Source of the DNA: a virus
Reading direction: 5' to 3' (one strand)
Length of the DNA: 22,216 bases
Virus record (IMG/VR): IMGVR_UViG_3300025110_000147
Span: 1 to 22,216 of that record
The translations under genes were made by a program, and so were the position numbers. Shown piece after piece: positions 1-7,349 of the stretch (positions are counted from its first letter, which is position 1; every line of letters starts with the position of its first letter). The notes beneath the pieces were generated by a model. That model saw only the letters and a program-made list of their open reading frames with translations, did no database searches and had not been told where the DNA came from.

Positions 1-98
1 TCAAGGCATAAACTTCCATCCGAAAAGTTCTGCTTTTTCTATTTGTTCAGATATTTTGACCAGACCTTTTAAGGAAAAGCCAATAGATCACATTCATT
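1..98 (-). other. Distal edge of window, no complete gene
   Basis: Between the end of the proline-rich membrane gene and the window edge there is no complete gene. On the minus strand an ATG at 17-19 opens a frame that starts M-E-V-Y-A-L and runs off the edge, so it could be the beginning of the next gene. Another frame, from about 87 down to a TGA at 1-3, encodes a sensible-looking short peptide with no ATG near its beginning. A 16-codon ATG frame starts at 97. None can be called with confidence from this fragment. Confidence 0.2.
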
Positions 99-854
99 CT
101 ATTTCTTCAGACTCCTCTGCTCCGCTTGGCGTTCACGAAGTGATAACACCTTCGGTTTCTTCCCCCGAATAGCAAGAAGTTTCTTTGTAATCTTCTTAGA
201 GATCTTCTTAACCTGCCCCTTCATTTGCTTCTGGAGCATCTTTGCTATTGGTTGACCCAATACAGTGACACCGATAACTGAAGTAACAGCTATCGCACTT
301 GTATTAAGTAGCGTTGTTGGTGGAGGAGTGTAAGTGTTAACAACTTCCAATACACTTCTTTCCTCGTATAGGACTTTGCATTGATTTCCATCTCGTTCAT
401 ACCCAATAATTCTTTTTGTTCCGTACTTCCCGATTGCTCCTATGGGTAAATCGTCAGGTCTAGGGCAAGGGGGAATAGGAGGCGGTGGCGGGCTAACAGG
501 TGTTTCGTTATTTGTGTTTGTCGAAGTAGAAGTCTCTGCTCTACTCGTATCAATTTTTGGTGTGGTGGGTTTGGGAGTTGGCTCTATATCCTCTGGCCTG
601 TAATCGACAGGATTATATGAGGGCATCCCTGCATCACAATATACTTGAACTCCTCTATCGTCATCTGTTTTTAATTTTTTATTGCTACCTGAGTCTGGAT
701 GTGCTTCTACACAACCAGGGATTTCAAATATTAAATTAGGCTGCTGTAAATTAAGAGTTACGGGTTGAACATTGGGGATGTTCGGAGAAACTCTGTCGAT
801 AGAATTATCAGGGATAAAAATATTATCGACTTGTATATCTGGAATTTCATCCAC
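99..854 (-). CDS. Proline-rich single-pass membrane protein of unknown function
   Basis: I do not recognise a named function. The 251-residue product has a long low-complexity, Pro/Thr/Ser/Asn-rich N-terminal part. A polyproline stretch lies near residues 121-134 and is followed by a short ordered segment (GAIGKYGTKRIIGYERDG). There is one hydrophobic segment at about residues 182-199 and then a strongly basic tail of about 50 residues rich in Lys and Arg. Four cysteines lie in the N-terminal two thirds. The start is GTG, placed directly after the TAA of the upstream gene with no in-frame ATG until about residue 77, so GTG is the only reasonable start and translation is probably coupled. It closes a run of three membrane-type genes behind the fibre genes. 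From memory, similar proteins occur near tail-fibre genes in cyanophages and are listed as virion structural proteins, so a minor virion or lysis role is possible. Neither is shown by the sequence. Confidence 0.75.
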   Translation of the reverse strand: MDEIPDIQVDNIFIPDNSIDRVSPNIPNVQPVTLNLQQPNLIFEIPGCVEAHPDSGSNKKLKTDDDRGVQVYCDAGMPSYNPVDYRPEDIEPTPKPTTPKIDTSRAETSTSTNTNNETPVSPPPPPIPPCPRPDDLPIGAIGKYGTKRIIGYERDGNQCKVLYEERSVLEVVNTYTPPPTTLLNTSAIAVTSVIGVTVLGQPIAKMLQKQMKGQVKKISKKITKKLLAIRGKKPKVLSLRERQAEQRSLKK

Positions 855-1376
855 TTAGCAATCTACGAAGTCACCGCCAATATCTTTACCAATCTGTCCT
901 GCTTTTTTAACAGCAACTGCACTAGCAATCCAGCCTATGATTGGGATGTTGGACAATGTATTAGCAGCAGGAGTGGCAGTTACTAGCGAGGTTCCAACTA
1001 TCTCTCCCTGCGATTCCGCACTGCCTTTATTTTTAATGCACTGAAGATAGTCAGCAGCTAATGTTGCATTTGCTCCAGGTTGATGAGCAACATATTCTTT
1101 CCTTGTGTAATCAGTTTTACCGTTCCATTTAGATTTTTCTGAACTAAATAAAACTGTTTTAGGTGAGTGCATGTTATGCCTTATCATCACCTCCAATCCT
1201 TTCTCGTCTTTCTTATATCGCATCTGGCTACTACTGTTTTCTGTAGTTGCTAACGATGCAAGATTAGGCAGCGAATCCCCTGACCTACTAAGTAGGACAA
1301 GGGAAAAGAAATTGCTACCGATTAATCCAAGACCGAGGAGAAGAGGAAGATAGTTACCTTCCTTCATCTGTGTCAT
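855..1376 (-). CDS. Small membrane protein with N-terminal anchor, unknown function
   Basis: The 173-residue product begins with a short polar stretch and then a clear hydrophobic segment at about residues 9-29 (YLPLLLGLGLIGSNFFSLVL). This could be a signal anchor or an uncleaved signal peptide. The middle is polar. A second apolar stretch, with the core IPIIGWIASAVAV, lies near residues 144-156 and is rich in Gly and Ala. The protein ends in a terminal Cys, and another Cys lies in LQCIKNK. The ATG overlaps the stop codon of the upstream gene as ATGA, which implies translational coupling, and the next gene starts with no gap. I recognise no enzymatic motif. Its position after the tail fibre is where T7 places its holin and spanin genes, so a lysis or membrane role is one option. 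A minor virion protein is the other. Confidence 0.75.
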   Translation of the reverse strand: MTQMKEGNYLPLLLGLGLIGSNFFSLVLLSRSGDSLPNLASLATTENSSSQMRYKKDEKGLEVMIRHNMHSPKTVLFSSEKSKWNGKTDYTRKEYVAHQPGANATLAADYLQCIKNKGSAESQGEIVGTSLVTATPAANTLSNIPIIGWIASAVAVKKAGQIGKDIGGDFVDC

Positions 1377-1561
1377 AACTTAGGCAATCCTGTTGTGGTG
1401 GGCATTGAAGGCATTGATTGTTTAACCAATTCAGGGATTTGACCCTTTACCTTATCCAAGATTGTATTCACAATCTTATCTTTATTCAAGTATGTAAAAG
1501 TTCCACCACCAACTGCTATTACAAGAAAAGCAGTATTTATGTAGGTAAGAACTTTTATCAT
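1373..1561 (-). CDS. Single-pass membrane miniprotein, holin-like position
   Basis: The product is 62 residues from the ATG at 1559-1561. That ATG overlaps the upstream TGA as ATGA, so I prefer it to the in-frame TTG two codons earlier at 1567. There is one hydrophobic segment at about residues 7-25 (YINTAFLVIAVGGGTFTYL), then a Lys-containing amphipathic stretch (KDKIVNTILDKVKGQIPELV) and a Pro/Ser/Thr-rich end. Size and topology resemble small single-span phage holins such as T7 gp17.5, which also sits just after the tail fibre. No holin family signature is recognisable, and I recall similar small proteins in cyanophages annotated only as hypothetical or structural. Its stop also overlaps the next start as ATGA, so it is translationally coupled on both sides. 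Confidence 0.75.
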   Translation of the reverse strand: MIKVLTYINTAFLVIAVGGGTFTYLNKDKIVNTILDKVKGQIPELVKQSMPSMPTTTGLPKL

Positions 1562-1869
1562 GCCCAAGGCTTGCCAGTTCCTGTTGTTGGAGTCTTCTGT
1601 TCGTTAACGCCTTTTTCTACAGCATCTTCGATAGCAGCGACAGTGCCTTCTTTATCAGCATCTAGTTTTGCTTTAACCCAACCAAGTACTGTTGATTCGG
1701 TAAGGTCAGCATAAGGAACAAGAGTGTCAGGCTTTGGAAGATCTACTTCACCTGTAGCTCTAAAGGAGTAAGTACCATCTTCTCCATTAACACGGTAGAT
1801 AACTTTTTTAACGTACCCATCCGCTAGTTCACGTTGAAGGGTATTTACTTGCCAGGTTTTTGTTGCCAT
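1558..1869 (-). CDS. Small conserved phage protein, probable virion accessory
   Basis: The product has 103 residues, no membrane segment and no signal peptide. The sequence looks like a compact alpha/beta domain. An N-terminal strand region (TWQVNTLQRELADGYVKKV, then VIYRVN) is followed by a DGTYSF turn and then a helix-forming half (LTESTVLGWVKAKLD). The C-terminus is a disordered Thr/Gly/Pro tail. From memory, proteins of this pattern are frequent in marine cyanophages near fibre genes and are annotated as hypothetical, so I give no function. The ATG follows the upstream TAA after one base, and the last codons overlap the next start as ATGA. No Shine-Dalgarno sequence is visible (the bases before the start read CTCCTTAAA), which suggests translational coupling. 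Confidence 0.8.
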   Translation of the reverse strand: MATKTWQVNTLQRELADGYVKKVIYRVNGEDGTYSFRATGEVDLPKPDTLVPYADLTESTVLGWVKAKLDADKEGTVAAIEDAVEKGVNEQKTPTTGTGKPWA

Positions 1870-1870
1870 T

Positions 1871-2158
1871 TTAAGGAGTGTTAGATTTGTTTGATACTAA
1901 GAATAGTTTATAGTCTTCCTTGACTTGTGCAGTCCACGCAGCGTTACATATTGCTTGTACGTCTGCATCTTCTCCACTGATATCTGTATCAACTAGGTTG
2001 TCACTTGCATCAAGTGTTCCGGGTGTTAATACTTTTCTATGAAAGGAACGGGTAAGTTCCACACCATCTTTTTTAATAATGGTTGCGTTTCTTACCTGTA
2101 TGTTCCATTTATTGACGACCTCTATTTTGTCGTTCTCTTGTGTTTCTGTTAATGCCAT
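1871..2158 (-). CDS. Small hypothetical phage protein downstream of fibre genes
   Basis: The product is a soluble protein of 95 residues without membrane segment. The N-terminal half is predicted mostly beta (NKWNIQVRNATIIKKDG, then ELTRSFHRKVLTPG). An acidic loop (DISGEDAD) and a helical C-terminal part (VQAICNAAWTAQVKEDYKLF) follow. I recognise no catalytic motif. It starts with the same 12 bases, encoding MALT, as the fibre-like gene just upstream. It is followed after one base by the 103-residue gene, and the two may act as a pair. Similar small proteins sit beside tail-fibre genes in marine phages, which makes a fibre-associated or assembly role possible but unproven. Confidence 0.75.
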   Translation of the reverse strand: MALTETQENDKIEVVNKWNIQVRNATIIKKDGVELTRSFHRKVLTPGTLDASDNLVDTDISGEDADVQAICNAAWTAQVKEDYKLFLVSNKSNTP

Positions 2159-2165
2159 TTAGGGA

Positions 2166-2178
2166 CGTTCTCCGAACG
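2166..2178. other. Short inverted repeat in the 69-nt gap before the small gene cluster
   Basis: CGTTC-TCC-GAACG is a perfect 5-bp stem with a 3-nt loop. It ends eight bases before the ATG of the 95-residue gene. The gap 2159-2227 is the longest intergenic space between the capsid terminator and the left edge of the window. No T-run follows on the minus strand, so it is not an intrinsic terminator. It could be a processing site or a regulator of initiation, or it may be chance. Confidence 0.3.
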
Positions 2179-2227
2179 AAACAGGTTTATGGCGTAGTTT
2201 TGAGACGTGCTAACGGTCTAGGTTTGT

Positions 2228-3658
2228 TTAAGCGTAATACATCGCTGAAAATCCTAGATATTTAGCCGTAAAAGTCGAACTAAAGCTCAATTGAGTACCA
2301 CTACCTTTTTCAAAAAAATATACAATCGCAGTCCCAGCAGTAATATAAGGATCAAAGTTAGTAATACTTGATGGCATATCATAATAAGTAATTCCACCAC
2401 TGGTATAGTTTTCTCCTGTTCCAGTTATTGGCGTAAAAGGTAATCCAGTTACGGTAACACCACCACCGATTGCACTTGCACTAATTTGTATTCTGACTGA
2501 TATAGTAACTAATTTACCAACTCTTACATATCTACCATATGACCCAAGATCTGAGTGGGTGGCACCAGTTATGACTGGAGTAAATGAACCTTCTTCATAG
2601 TTGTCTAATAGCTCACTTGTTTTACCTGTTGCATCAGAAGTAGCACTAAAGTCAATACCGTGACCGCTTGCTACGACTAGGTTGCCGTCTATAATACTTA
2701 CATCACCACCTACTTTTATTTCTAACCCTTTAGCAGTTTGATGTGTCTTGAGATATAAAGAATTATTAGTGTTGTCATGTGCTATTAAACTTTCATAGTT
2801 TCCTGTATTATTTCCAACACTGTCTCCAAAAACTATTCCAGCACCTCCACTTGTGCCTCCAGTAATAGAAACATAATTCCAATCACTACTACCAGATTTA
2901 TGGAAATATGCAGATCTATTGGTAAAATGATTTGCAAATGGAGCAACACCATGCCATAAGACTCCATTTGCAGCTATTCGCATCCGTTCTGCACTTGACG
3001 TTCTAAACATTAGATCGTGAGCACCCATTGTTCCTATTAATGAGTAATCTGCGTCTTGACCTATTAACTGAAGACCGACTGAACCTGCACTTCCTGTAAT
3101 CTGTATTTGTTGACCAGCAGAACAGTAAAGACCACCAGTTACAGTTGCTCCACTCGATGTTGTCTCAAACTTCTTAACGTTATTGTGATATAACTCTACG
3201 GCTCCATTTATATTAGCTTCAATAAATGTTTCAGCCGTTCCTGATGCGTTATATCCTGAAATAGTAAATGGACCTGCATCTGATACTCTTAATCGAACTC
3301 CATCTGTCCAGTCTGTACCATTATCAGCCCATAAAATTACGTCACAATTACTATCAACGGGACCAAATACTTTAATACCTTCAGCCGCTGTGTGTAATTT
3401 CCTATTTCCAGCATGAAACAACTCTACGGCTCCACCGTCAGTAGCTAGAATCATATTTTGAGAATTAGCAGCATTATTAACTGTAAAAACTGATGAGGTT
3501 AATAGTCTTAAATTCCCTGTTCCAGTATCTTTTATGTAAGAGTGGGAGCCATCGTGGTACAGCTCTAAATCATTCCCCGTTCCTAACCGTATCTTCTCAT
3601 TATCCAAGAGGTCGATTGGAGTCTTCAAACCTCTGTCATCTATTTTTGTTAATGCCAT
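2228..3658 (-). CDS. Second tail-fibre-like protein
   Basis: The 476-residue product is built from beta-rich modules common in marine phage fibres. After MALTKIDDRG comes a module with GTGNDLELYHDGSHSYI (about residues 26-42), then GAVELFHAGNRKL and later GAVELYHNNVKKFETTSSG, which resemble modules in the neighbouring 1218-residue tail fibre. The C-terminal roughly 120 residues (SFTPVITG, then GRYVRVGKLVTISVRI, then TGLPF) look like a beta-sandwich receptor-binding or C1q-like domain. Such ends are frequent on marine fibre proteins. There is no T7 gp17-type N-terminal tail-attachment domain and no S74 chaperone. It may therefore bind to the first fibre or form a short spike. The ATG start is separated by 31 nt from the tail-fibre gene. 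Confidence 0.85.
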   Translation of the reverse strand: MALTKIDDRGLKTPIDLLDNEKIRLGTGNDLELYHDGSHSYIKDTGTGNLRLLTSSVFTVNNAANSQNMILATDGGAVELFHAGNRKLHTAAEGIKVFGPVDSNCDVILWADNGTDWTDGVRLRVSDAGPFTISGYNASGTAETFIEANINGAVELYHNNVKKFETTSSGATVTGGLYCSAGQQIQITGSAGSVGLQLIGQDADYSLIGTMGAHDLMFRTSSAERMRIAANGVLWHGVAPFANHFTNRSAYFHKSGSSDWNYVSITGGTSGGAGIVFGDSVGNNTGNYESLIAHDNTNNSLYLKTHQTAKGLEIKVGGDVSIIDGNLVVASGHGIDFSATSDATGKTSELLDNYEEGSFTPVITGATHSDLGSYGRYVRVGKLVTISVRIQISASAIGGGVTVTGLPFTPITGTGENYTSGGITYYDMPSSITNFDPYITAGTAIVYFFEKGSGTQLSFSSTFTAKYLGFSAMYYA

Positions 3659-5099
3659 GATTGTTAATTAGTAAAGGTGATTAAAGAGGTTAAGCACTTT
3701 CTAGTGCAGCTACTTTTGTTTCTAGTGTTTCGATTTTTGTGATTGCTTCCTTTAAGGCAGCAGTTAATAAGGGTACAACTCTTGAAGCATCAGCAGTTTG
3801 ATATACAGGATCTCCAACATTCAAATCCTCTAAAGTTGGATTATTTGCTTTACTATCAGCAGTTACAACTTCATCTTTTGTTCCGTTAACTGATTCTGGT
3901 ACAACTTCCTGTAATTCATGAGCTAAAAATCCATCTTTTGTAATACCTGAATTTAATTTAAAATTAAATCTTTTTGGTTTTAAGTTCTTTAATCTTGTTA
4001 TAGCACCAGTAAGATCAACAATATTTTCTTTTAAACGATAATCAGAAGATGTTGCGTATGTAACAGTACCATCACCATCTTGTTTGATTTCTCCAATCGC
4101 TGAAGTCCCACCAACCAAATGGAGAAGAGTATAATTAGCATAACTACTTCCACTACCTGCATGTTTAATTCTTAAATAAGGCCCAGTAGCATGTTCAGTA
4201 AATGTAAACCCCGTATTATCAGCACTAGTCATATCAGATGATAGTGCCTTTATCATTACTTTACCATCATCTAATATGTTGAAATGTGTAGAAGACCCAT
4301 TACTTACATAAAACCTATCAGCACTGCGAGAAGCACCTAATATCCAATTATGTTCTGTTCCACTACTAGATTTACCTTGAATCTTTAAGCGAGTTTCTTG
4401 GTTGTTGTTTCCTGCTAATAATTGAAGTCCTCCATCGTGAGAAGGTGAAGTTACCGTTGCTCCAGTTGAAGTTGTCTCAAAATTCTTACTGCCGTCGTAA
4501 TAGAGTTCTACGGCTCCGTTTCCAATACAATTAATTGCAGTTTCATTACCTTGAACTCTTATATTTACATCATCAGCGGCTCTAAGAATTAAATCATCAC
4601 CTGGACTTTTAGCGTCTATAATAAGATCTGTACCGGAGGTAACATGATTTATATAACTAGAATCGCCATCATGGTAGATCTGGAGATCGTCACCACTTCC
4701 AAATACCGCCTTTCCTACATAACCACTACTATGATCAGGCCAAGCTGCATGAGATGACAACTCAAGTTGACCTGTAACTTTTACCCCTGCTGAGTTGGTC
4801 TCAAACTTCTTACTGTTGTCATAGTAAAGGTTTACAGCAGCACCACCTTGGAAAACTGCACTATTTACCCAAGAACCTCCATTATAATTTTGAATATTTA
4901 AGTTTCCATCAGTTCGTGCTTGGAAACTCCATTTATCAGCATTATCATCTCCATCATCAGCTACTAATCTTAGTTCTCCTTTTTGATTTTCACCACCAAT
5001 AACTTGTAATAATGCCTCACTTGTACCATTCGTGATATTTACACCGGAATTTGTAGTCGATAACTTCTTACTTGAGTCGTAAAACAAATCTACGGCTCC
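3196..5099 (-). repeat. Dispersed 10-mer in fibre modules of both fibre genes
   Basis: The plus-strand 10-mer CTACGGCTCC occurs at 3196-3205 and 3424-3433 in the second fibre gene, and at 4508-4517 and 5090-5099 in the first. In each case it encodes the Gly-Ala-Val-(Glu or Asp) core of a GAVELY-type module, in the same frame and with the same codons. The flanks diverge more. The coordinates span all four copies; the DNA between them is not itself a repeat. Confidence 0.7.
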
Positions 5100-7346
5100 G
5101 TTATTATTAAGAGCAATATGATTAACTACAGTGCCAGAATTATTCCCTTGTAGATAAAGACTACCAGTTAAGTTTTTGATATAACCATGATCGGAATTAA
5201 TTTGGTGCCAGATTTGGAGATCTGACCCTGTTCCAAATAGAGCTTTCTTGTTATCTAACCATTTAACGTCTGCATCTAAATCTTCTATATGTTCAGCACC
5301 TACTGCATCGTCTGCAATCTTAGCTCCAGTAACAGCATCAGTAGCTATCTTATCAGTATTTACTGCTAGGTTTTGTATCTTAGCTGTGCTTACTGTGTTA
5401 TCACTTGGCGTACCAATACTTACTGCTGATCCTTGCGTGGTGATAAAGTAATCAGCACCAGAAGGAGGGGCAGCAGAGAAAATGATATCGTTGCCAGAAA
5501 CTGCAAATCCCTCAGAGGGTTGTGATGATCCAGCATTAGGTTTTTGAATGACTCCGTTAACGCTAACTATTAATTGTTGAGCAGATGTAGGAGGACTACT
5601 TAAGACAAATCTGTATGCAGTACCGTTAAAGGTTGCACTACCACCACCTGTATTACCTGAACTAGATAAGGTATTAATAAAGAAGTCACCAACTGTTGCT
5701 ACGTCATCCCAAGATGAACCAGTGGCGTTATACACCTTCATCTTGTCATTAGTAGTGTCAAACCAAAGATCTCCATCATCTAATGATGAGGAAGGTGCAG
5801 AGGCAGCTACTCTATATCTATTATTAAAGTCATTTATATCGTCACTAAGACTCTTGATATCTGATTCTTTTCCTAACAGTTTATGGTAGGTATAGGTATT
5901 ACTTGAGCCAGTAGAACTGACAAGTAGACCCATATTATCTGTCAACGTGGTGCTATATAACGTTGATGGGAATCCATTAATCGTTACGTTATCACTACCA
6001 TTACCAGAGGTTCTAGCAGTTGTAGATACACCACTACCATTAACAACTATCCCACCAGCATCAGCAATACTTATTACGACACCAGACTGAGGTTGTGTAG
6101 TAGGAAAGCTATCTTCATTACTTATTACTTCTAGGCCACCTAAAGGGGCAATCTGAGCAGCAACATAGTCAACAACGGCTCCACTTGTAGGGTAGGAGCT
6201 ATCAGTATCAGAGATGGTTGTTTGTACAGACTTACCATCACATACTGTATTTATTTCAGCATTAGTAGCAGTAAGAGCTGTACTACTTGCAAGTATTGAA
6301 GCAGTAGCTGACTGCATACCAGCAAGCGTAGTTAACTCAGCATCAGCTATTTCAGAAGTTGTAACTGAGTTAGGTGCTAGGTGTGAAGCATCTAATGGAG
6401 ATCCAGCAATAAGATTTTTAATCTCAGTTATCGTTTGATCTGCTGTAGCTCCAGATTCAACACTATTTAATTTCGTATGATCAGCGTCGGTAAATACATT
6501 AGAATCACTAGCTGCTTCTACTGCTGCTCTTATTTCTGCATTAGTCTGATCAGCCGTTGCACCTGCTTCTATAGCGTTTAGCTTTGAATGGTCAGCGTCA
6601 GTAAAGACATTAGAATCTGTAGCAGCTTCTACAGCAGTTCTAATCTCAGCATTTGTTTGATCTGCTGTTGCACCAGTTTCAATACCATCTAATTTTGCAC
6701 CATCTACAGAAACATCTCTGCCATCAACTGTTCCTGTGGTAGCAATGTTTTGTGATCCAAAGTTAGGACTTATCTTCGTTCCATCTATGGCTGCACTTGC
6801 GTTTACATCTGCGTTAACAAGTGTTCCATCTTGGATCTGAGCAGAAGTAAATACCTTTGTATCGACATAGTTCTTAGTTGCTGCATCTTGTGCTGCTGTT
6901 GGATCTGCAACTTTAGTCAGTCTTAAATTACCAGCACTAGATTCTCCCATTGAAGGAAGACCAGTAGCTTCATCAACACTGACTGTTTTACCTTGGTTAT
7001 CTTTTAGTTCCTGGTCAATATATAAACTCTGTAAAGAACTTGTATCCAAGTCATTAGCAGTAAGGGTTGAACCATCTGCATAATCGACAAGAGGAGTTCC
7101 TAGTGATGAGTTTCTTCTTACTTCTACTCTTAAGTTTGCTGACGCTATACCTGTATTAAGTCGTATAAGTTTAGGGGATACGTTAGTTATTACTTGGTAT
7201 TGGGCAGATCCTGATCCTTGAGTGATCTTGTTGTAGTTGAGGAAAACCTCAATGTGCTCTTCTTTGATGTAAGGGAAGGTGAACTGAAAGTCAGTAGTAC
7301 CCTGTGCTGACGAAGAATTTACTATGTACGATGCTGTGTAACTCAT
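3690..7346 (-). CDS. 17: Tail fibre protein (T7 gp17-like) with C-terminal S74 chaperone
   Basis: This 1218-residue host-recognition fibre has several parts. Residues 1 to about 150 resemble the T7 gp17 N-terminal tail-attachment domain (FQFTFPYIKEEHIEVFLN and DYADGSTLTANDLD). A 37-residue repeat containing GATADQTNAEI follows at about 219-310. A shaft carries helix-like pseudo-repeats (AKIQNLAVNTDKI, DAVTGAKIADDAV), a DGDLWFDTTNDKMKVY element and several DLQIYHDG and GAVELYYD modules from about residue 700. The C-terminal 118 residues form a peptidase S74 intramolecular chaperone, with SSDYRLKEN at 1100-1108, FLAHELQEVVPE, and a closing coiled coil. S74 domains trimerise the fibre and then cut themselves off. 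The gene starts 3 nt after the gp16 stop. It is much longer than T7 gp17 (553 aa), as is common in marine phages. Confidence 0.95.
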   Translation of the reverse strand: MSYTASYIVNSSSAQGTTDFQFTFPYIKEEHIEVFLNYNKITQGSGSAQYQVITNVSPKLIRLNTGIASANLRVEVRRNSSLGTPLVDYADGSTLTANDLDTSSLQSLYIDQELKDNQGKTVSVDEATGLPSMGESSAGNLRLTKVADPTAAQDAATKNYVDTKVFTSAQIQDGTLVNADVNASAAIDGTKISPNFGSQNIATTGTVDGRDVSVDGAKLDGIETGATADQTNAEIRTAVEAATDSNVFTDADHSKLNAIEAGATADQTNAEIRAAVEAASDSNVFTDADHTKLNSVESGATADQTITEIKNLIAGSPLDASHLAPNSVTTSEIADAELTTLAGMQSATASILASSTALTATNAEINTVCDGKSVQTTISDTDSSYPTSGAVVDYVAAQIAPLGGLEVISNEDSFPTTQPQSGVVISIADAGGIVVNGSGVSTTARTSGNGSDNVTINGFPSTLYSTTLTDNMGLLVSSTGSSNTYTYHKLLGKESDIKSLSDDINDFNNRYRVAASAPSSSLDDGDLWFDTTNDKMKVYNATGSSWDDVATVGDFFINTLSSSGNTGGGSATFNGTAYRFVLSSPPTSAQQLIVSVNGVIQKPNAGSSQPSEGFAVSGNDIIFSAAPPSGADYFITTQGSAVSIGTPSDNTVSTAKIQNLAVNTDKIATDAVTGAKIADDAVGAEHIEDLDADVKWLDNKKALFGTGSDLQIWHQINSDHGYIKNLTGSLYLQGNNSGTVVNHIALNNNGAVDLFYDSSKKLSTTNSGVNITNGTSEALLQVIGGENQKGELRLVADDGDDNADKWSFQARTDGNLNIQNYNGGSWVNSAVFQGGAAVNLYYDNSKKFETNSAGVKVTGQLELSSHAAWPDHSSGYVGKAVFGSGDDLQIYHDGDSSYINHVTSGTDLIIDAKSPGDDLILRAADDVNIRVQGNETAINCIGNGAVELYYDGSKNFETTSTGATVTSPSHDGGLQLLAGNNNQETRLKIQGKSSSGTEHNWILGASRSADRFYVSNGSSTHFNILDDGKVMIKALSSDMTSADNTGFTFTEHATGPYLRIKHAGSGSSYANYTLLHLVGGTSAIGEIKQDGDGTVTYATSSDYRLKENIVDLTGAITRLKNLKPKRFNFKLNSGITKDGFLAHELQEVVPESVNGTKDEVVTADSKANNPTLEDLNVGDPVYQTADASRVVPLLTAALKEAITKIETLETKVAALESA
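4044..4049 (-). other. Predicted S74 self-cleavage site in tail fibre
   Basis: The codons for Ser1100 and Ser1101 lie in the motif SSDYRLK. In the endosialidase-type S74 family, cleavage occurs just before a Ser that is followed by Asp, with a Lys five residues further on as the partner of the catalytic dyad. Ser1101 and Lys1106 fit that spacing. Cleavage would release about 118 residues. This is family knowledge applied to a motif seen here. Confidence 0.75.
6437..6690 (-). repeat. Three copies of a 111-bp (37-aa) repeat in tail fibre
   Basis: The unit includes GATADQTNAEIRAAVEAA and then SDSNVFTDADH and KLN. Equivalent bases start at 6659, 6548 and 6437, a constant spacing of 111 bp. The third copy diverges after ADQTITEIK. 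The DNA copies differ mainly at third codon positions, so the array is under protein-level selection. It probably forms a rigid, regularly spaced trimeric shaft segment. Confidence 0.85.
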
Positions 7347-7349
7347 GGC

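Noticed and set aside
2166-2178. Intrinsic terminator between the second fibre and the small genes
   Set aside because: The stem is only 5 bp and is not followed by a T-run on the minus strand.
3196-5099. Repeated CTACGGCTCC as an attachment site or transposon end
   Set aside because: All copies are in the same reading frame in matching protein modules, with no target duplication, integrase or transposase nearby.
6437-6690. Regularly spaced repeats as a CRISPR array
   Set aside because: The period is 111 bp in frame with the fibre gene, the repeats vary at codon third positions, and there are no unique spacers between constant repeats.
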